This document shows, in pieces, positions 63,300 to 64,000 of a DNA stretch of 64,000 nucleotides. The position numbers and the translations under genes are program-made. The notes beneath the pieces were generated by a model. That model made no database searches and was not told where the DNA came from. It saw nothing but the letters and a program-made list of their open reading frames with translations. This stretch comes from Acetobacter indonesiensis (GTDB taxonomy: Bacteria; Pseudomonadota; Alphaproteobacteria; Acetobacterales; Acetobacteraceae), in NCBI RefSeq assembly GCF_000963945.1, contig NZ_BAMW01000006.1, forward strand, positions 62,001 to 126,000, in the 5' to 3' direction. Within the stretch, counting starts at the first letter, position 1, and each line of letters opens with the position of its first letter.

Positions 63300-64000
63300 T
63301 TATTCACCCGCGGTTTCGTCTTGGATTGGTCTAGTCAGGATTTCAGGTGCGTTATTTGTGCGGGCAGTTTTTGTTGTGACGTTTGAAAGCGTTGCGAGAA
63401 CCTGTGTCTGGTTGATGTCTTTTTCCCATGTTGCCACCACGACTGCCGCGGCACAGTTTCCGACAATATTGCCAAAAGCGCGGGCAATGCCGACAAACCA
63501 GTCAACAGAAACAAGAAGCACAAGCCCCACAGTCGGAATATCGGGAACAAGAGACAGGGTTGCCGCAAGAATAACAATGGCGACCCCGGGTACCCCATGT
63601 GCCCCCTTAGACGTCAGAAGAGCCATGCCGATAACCAGCAGCAGTTGCGGCCAGCTTAGGCTGACATGCGCGACCTGCGCTAAAAACACGATGGACAGAC
63701 CAAGATAAATGGAAAGCGCATCCAGATTGAAGGAGTAACCTGCCGGGATCACAATCCCCACGGTTTTGCGCCCGACCCCCATATCAATCAGTTTTTGCAT
63801 AATCTGGGGAAGCACGGCGTCGGATGATGTTGTGGCCAGCACAATGCTCATTTCTTCACGCAGATAAAGCAGCAGCGTGATGATGTTGATTTTGCAGTAC
63901 CAGCGTAACAGGCCACCTAGAATAACAAAAACAAACAGAATGACAGCCAGAAAATAGACGAACAGGAAGCGCAGCAGCGGTTCAATAGACCCAATGCCGT
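63300..64000 (-). CDS. DctA-type dicarboxylate/cation symporter, N-terminal part cut off by window edge
   Basis: The frame stays open from the stop at 63300 to the right edge. The part seen (about 233 codons) has LLLYLREEMSIVLATTSSDAVLPQIMQKL, a match to the HP2-like signature of Glt/Dct symporters, then AGYSFNLDALSIYLGLSIVF, KGAHGVPGVAIVILAATLSLVP and a polar C-terminus rich in Thr and Asn. DctA moves C4-dicarboxylates with protons or sodium. Amino-acid symporters of the same family cannot be excluded, since the N-terminal half is missing. Confidence 0.92.
   Translation of the reverse strand, partial: GIGSIEPLLRFLFVYFLAVILFVFVILGGLLRWYCKINIITLLLYLREEMSIVLATTSSDAVLPQIMQKLIDMGVGRKTVGIVIPAGYSFNLDALSIYLGLSIVFLAQVAHVSLSWPQLLLVIGMALLTSKGAHGVPGVAIVILAATLSLVPDIPTVGLVLLVSVDWFVGIARAFGNIVGNCAAAVVVATWEKDINQTQVLATLSNVTTKTARTNNAPEILTRPIQDETAGE

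Noticed and set aside
1-64000. CRISPR arrays or long tandem repeats
   Set aside because: No regularly spaced direct repeats were seen. The only repetitive coding region is the basic protein at 53.7 kb.

Overview
The window is chromosomal DNA of an acetic acid bacterium (Acetobacteraceae). Acetobacter is my best guess from the moderate GC content and the gene set, but I did not compute GC and could not run a search. The supporting evidence is a complete oxidative pentose phosphate cluster with two gene fusions (RpiA-GntK and Tal-Pgi) and a short 6-phosphogluconate dehydrogenase, a PQQ alcohol-type dehydrogenase with a fused cytochrome c domain, and an L-lactate permease. Almost every gene is ordinary housekeeping. 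I see no CRISPR array, intact insertion sequence, prophage or rRNA, and only one tRNA (Arg-ACG).

Layout. 0-10 kb (minus strand): a secreted nucleoside hydrolase (cut by the left edge), HemW apparently started by CTG and overlapping kup, the Kup K+ transporter, the PLP-homeostasis protein YggS, a quinone oxidoreductase, a ClC-type channel with CBS domains and an orphan periplasmic binding protein. 10-20.3 kb (minus): the sugar-phosphate block tkt, tal-pgi, gnd, two Cof-type HAD phosphatases, pgl and rpiA-gntK. Together these cover the route from gluconate or 6-phosphogluconolactone to glycolytic intermediates. 20.9-26.5 kb: an ankyrin protein, hisC, a small coiled-coil protein, a CorA/ZntB-type transporter, a Pit phosphate transporter and YnfA.

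26.5-31.3 kb: an ABC-2 polysaccharide-type exporter pair, a lytic transglycosylase lipoprotein with a SPOR domain, and an aminotransferase. 31.6-36.3 kb (minus): a tightly coupled envelope operon hldD-lgt-midA-pgeF-lipoprotein. 36.5-42.4 kb: LemA and a TPM protein, a small ABM monooxygenase, lactate permease, a second SLT-SPOR transglycosylase, and an Ivy-type lysozyme inhibitor facing it. 42.6-51.4 kb: small exported proteins, tRNA-Arg, guaA, the PQQ dehydrogenase, a DUF3574 lipoprotein, cysteine synthase, a rhodanese and a DUF2272 lipoprotein. 51.6-64 kb: YbaK, MtnA, a histone-H1-like basic protein, asparaginase II, a ferritin-like di-iron protein with a structured leader region, YciA thioesterase, AMP nucleosidase, a short UvrD/FBH1-like helicase, a TonB receptor and a DctA-type symporter cut by the right edge.

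No clearly new multi-gene system stands out. The items most worth a second look are the CTG start of hemW, the pair of HAD phosphatases inside the pentose phosphate operon, the two SLT-SPOR paralogues with Ivy next to one of them, the structured DNA at 56.7-56.8 kb upstream of the ferritin-like gene, the hairpin series after guaA, and the Ala/Lys/Arg-rich DNA-binding-type protein at 53.7 kb.
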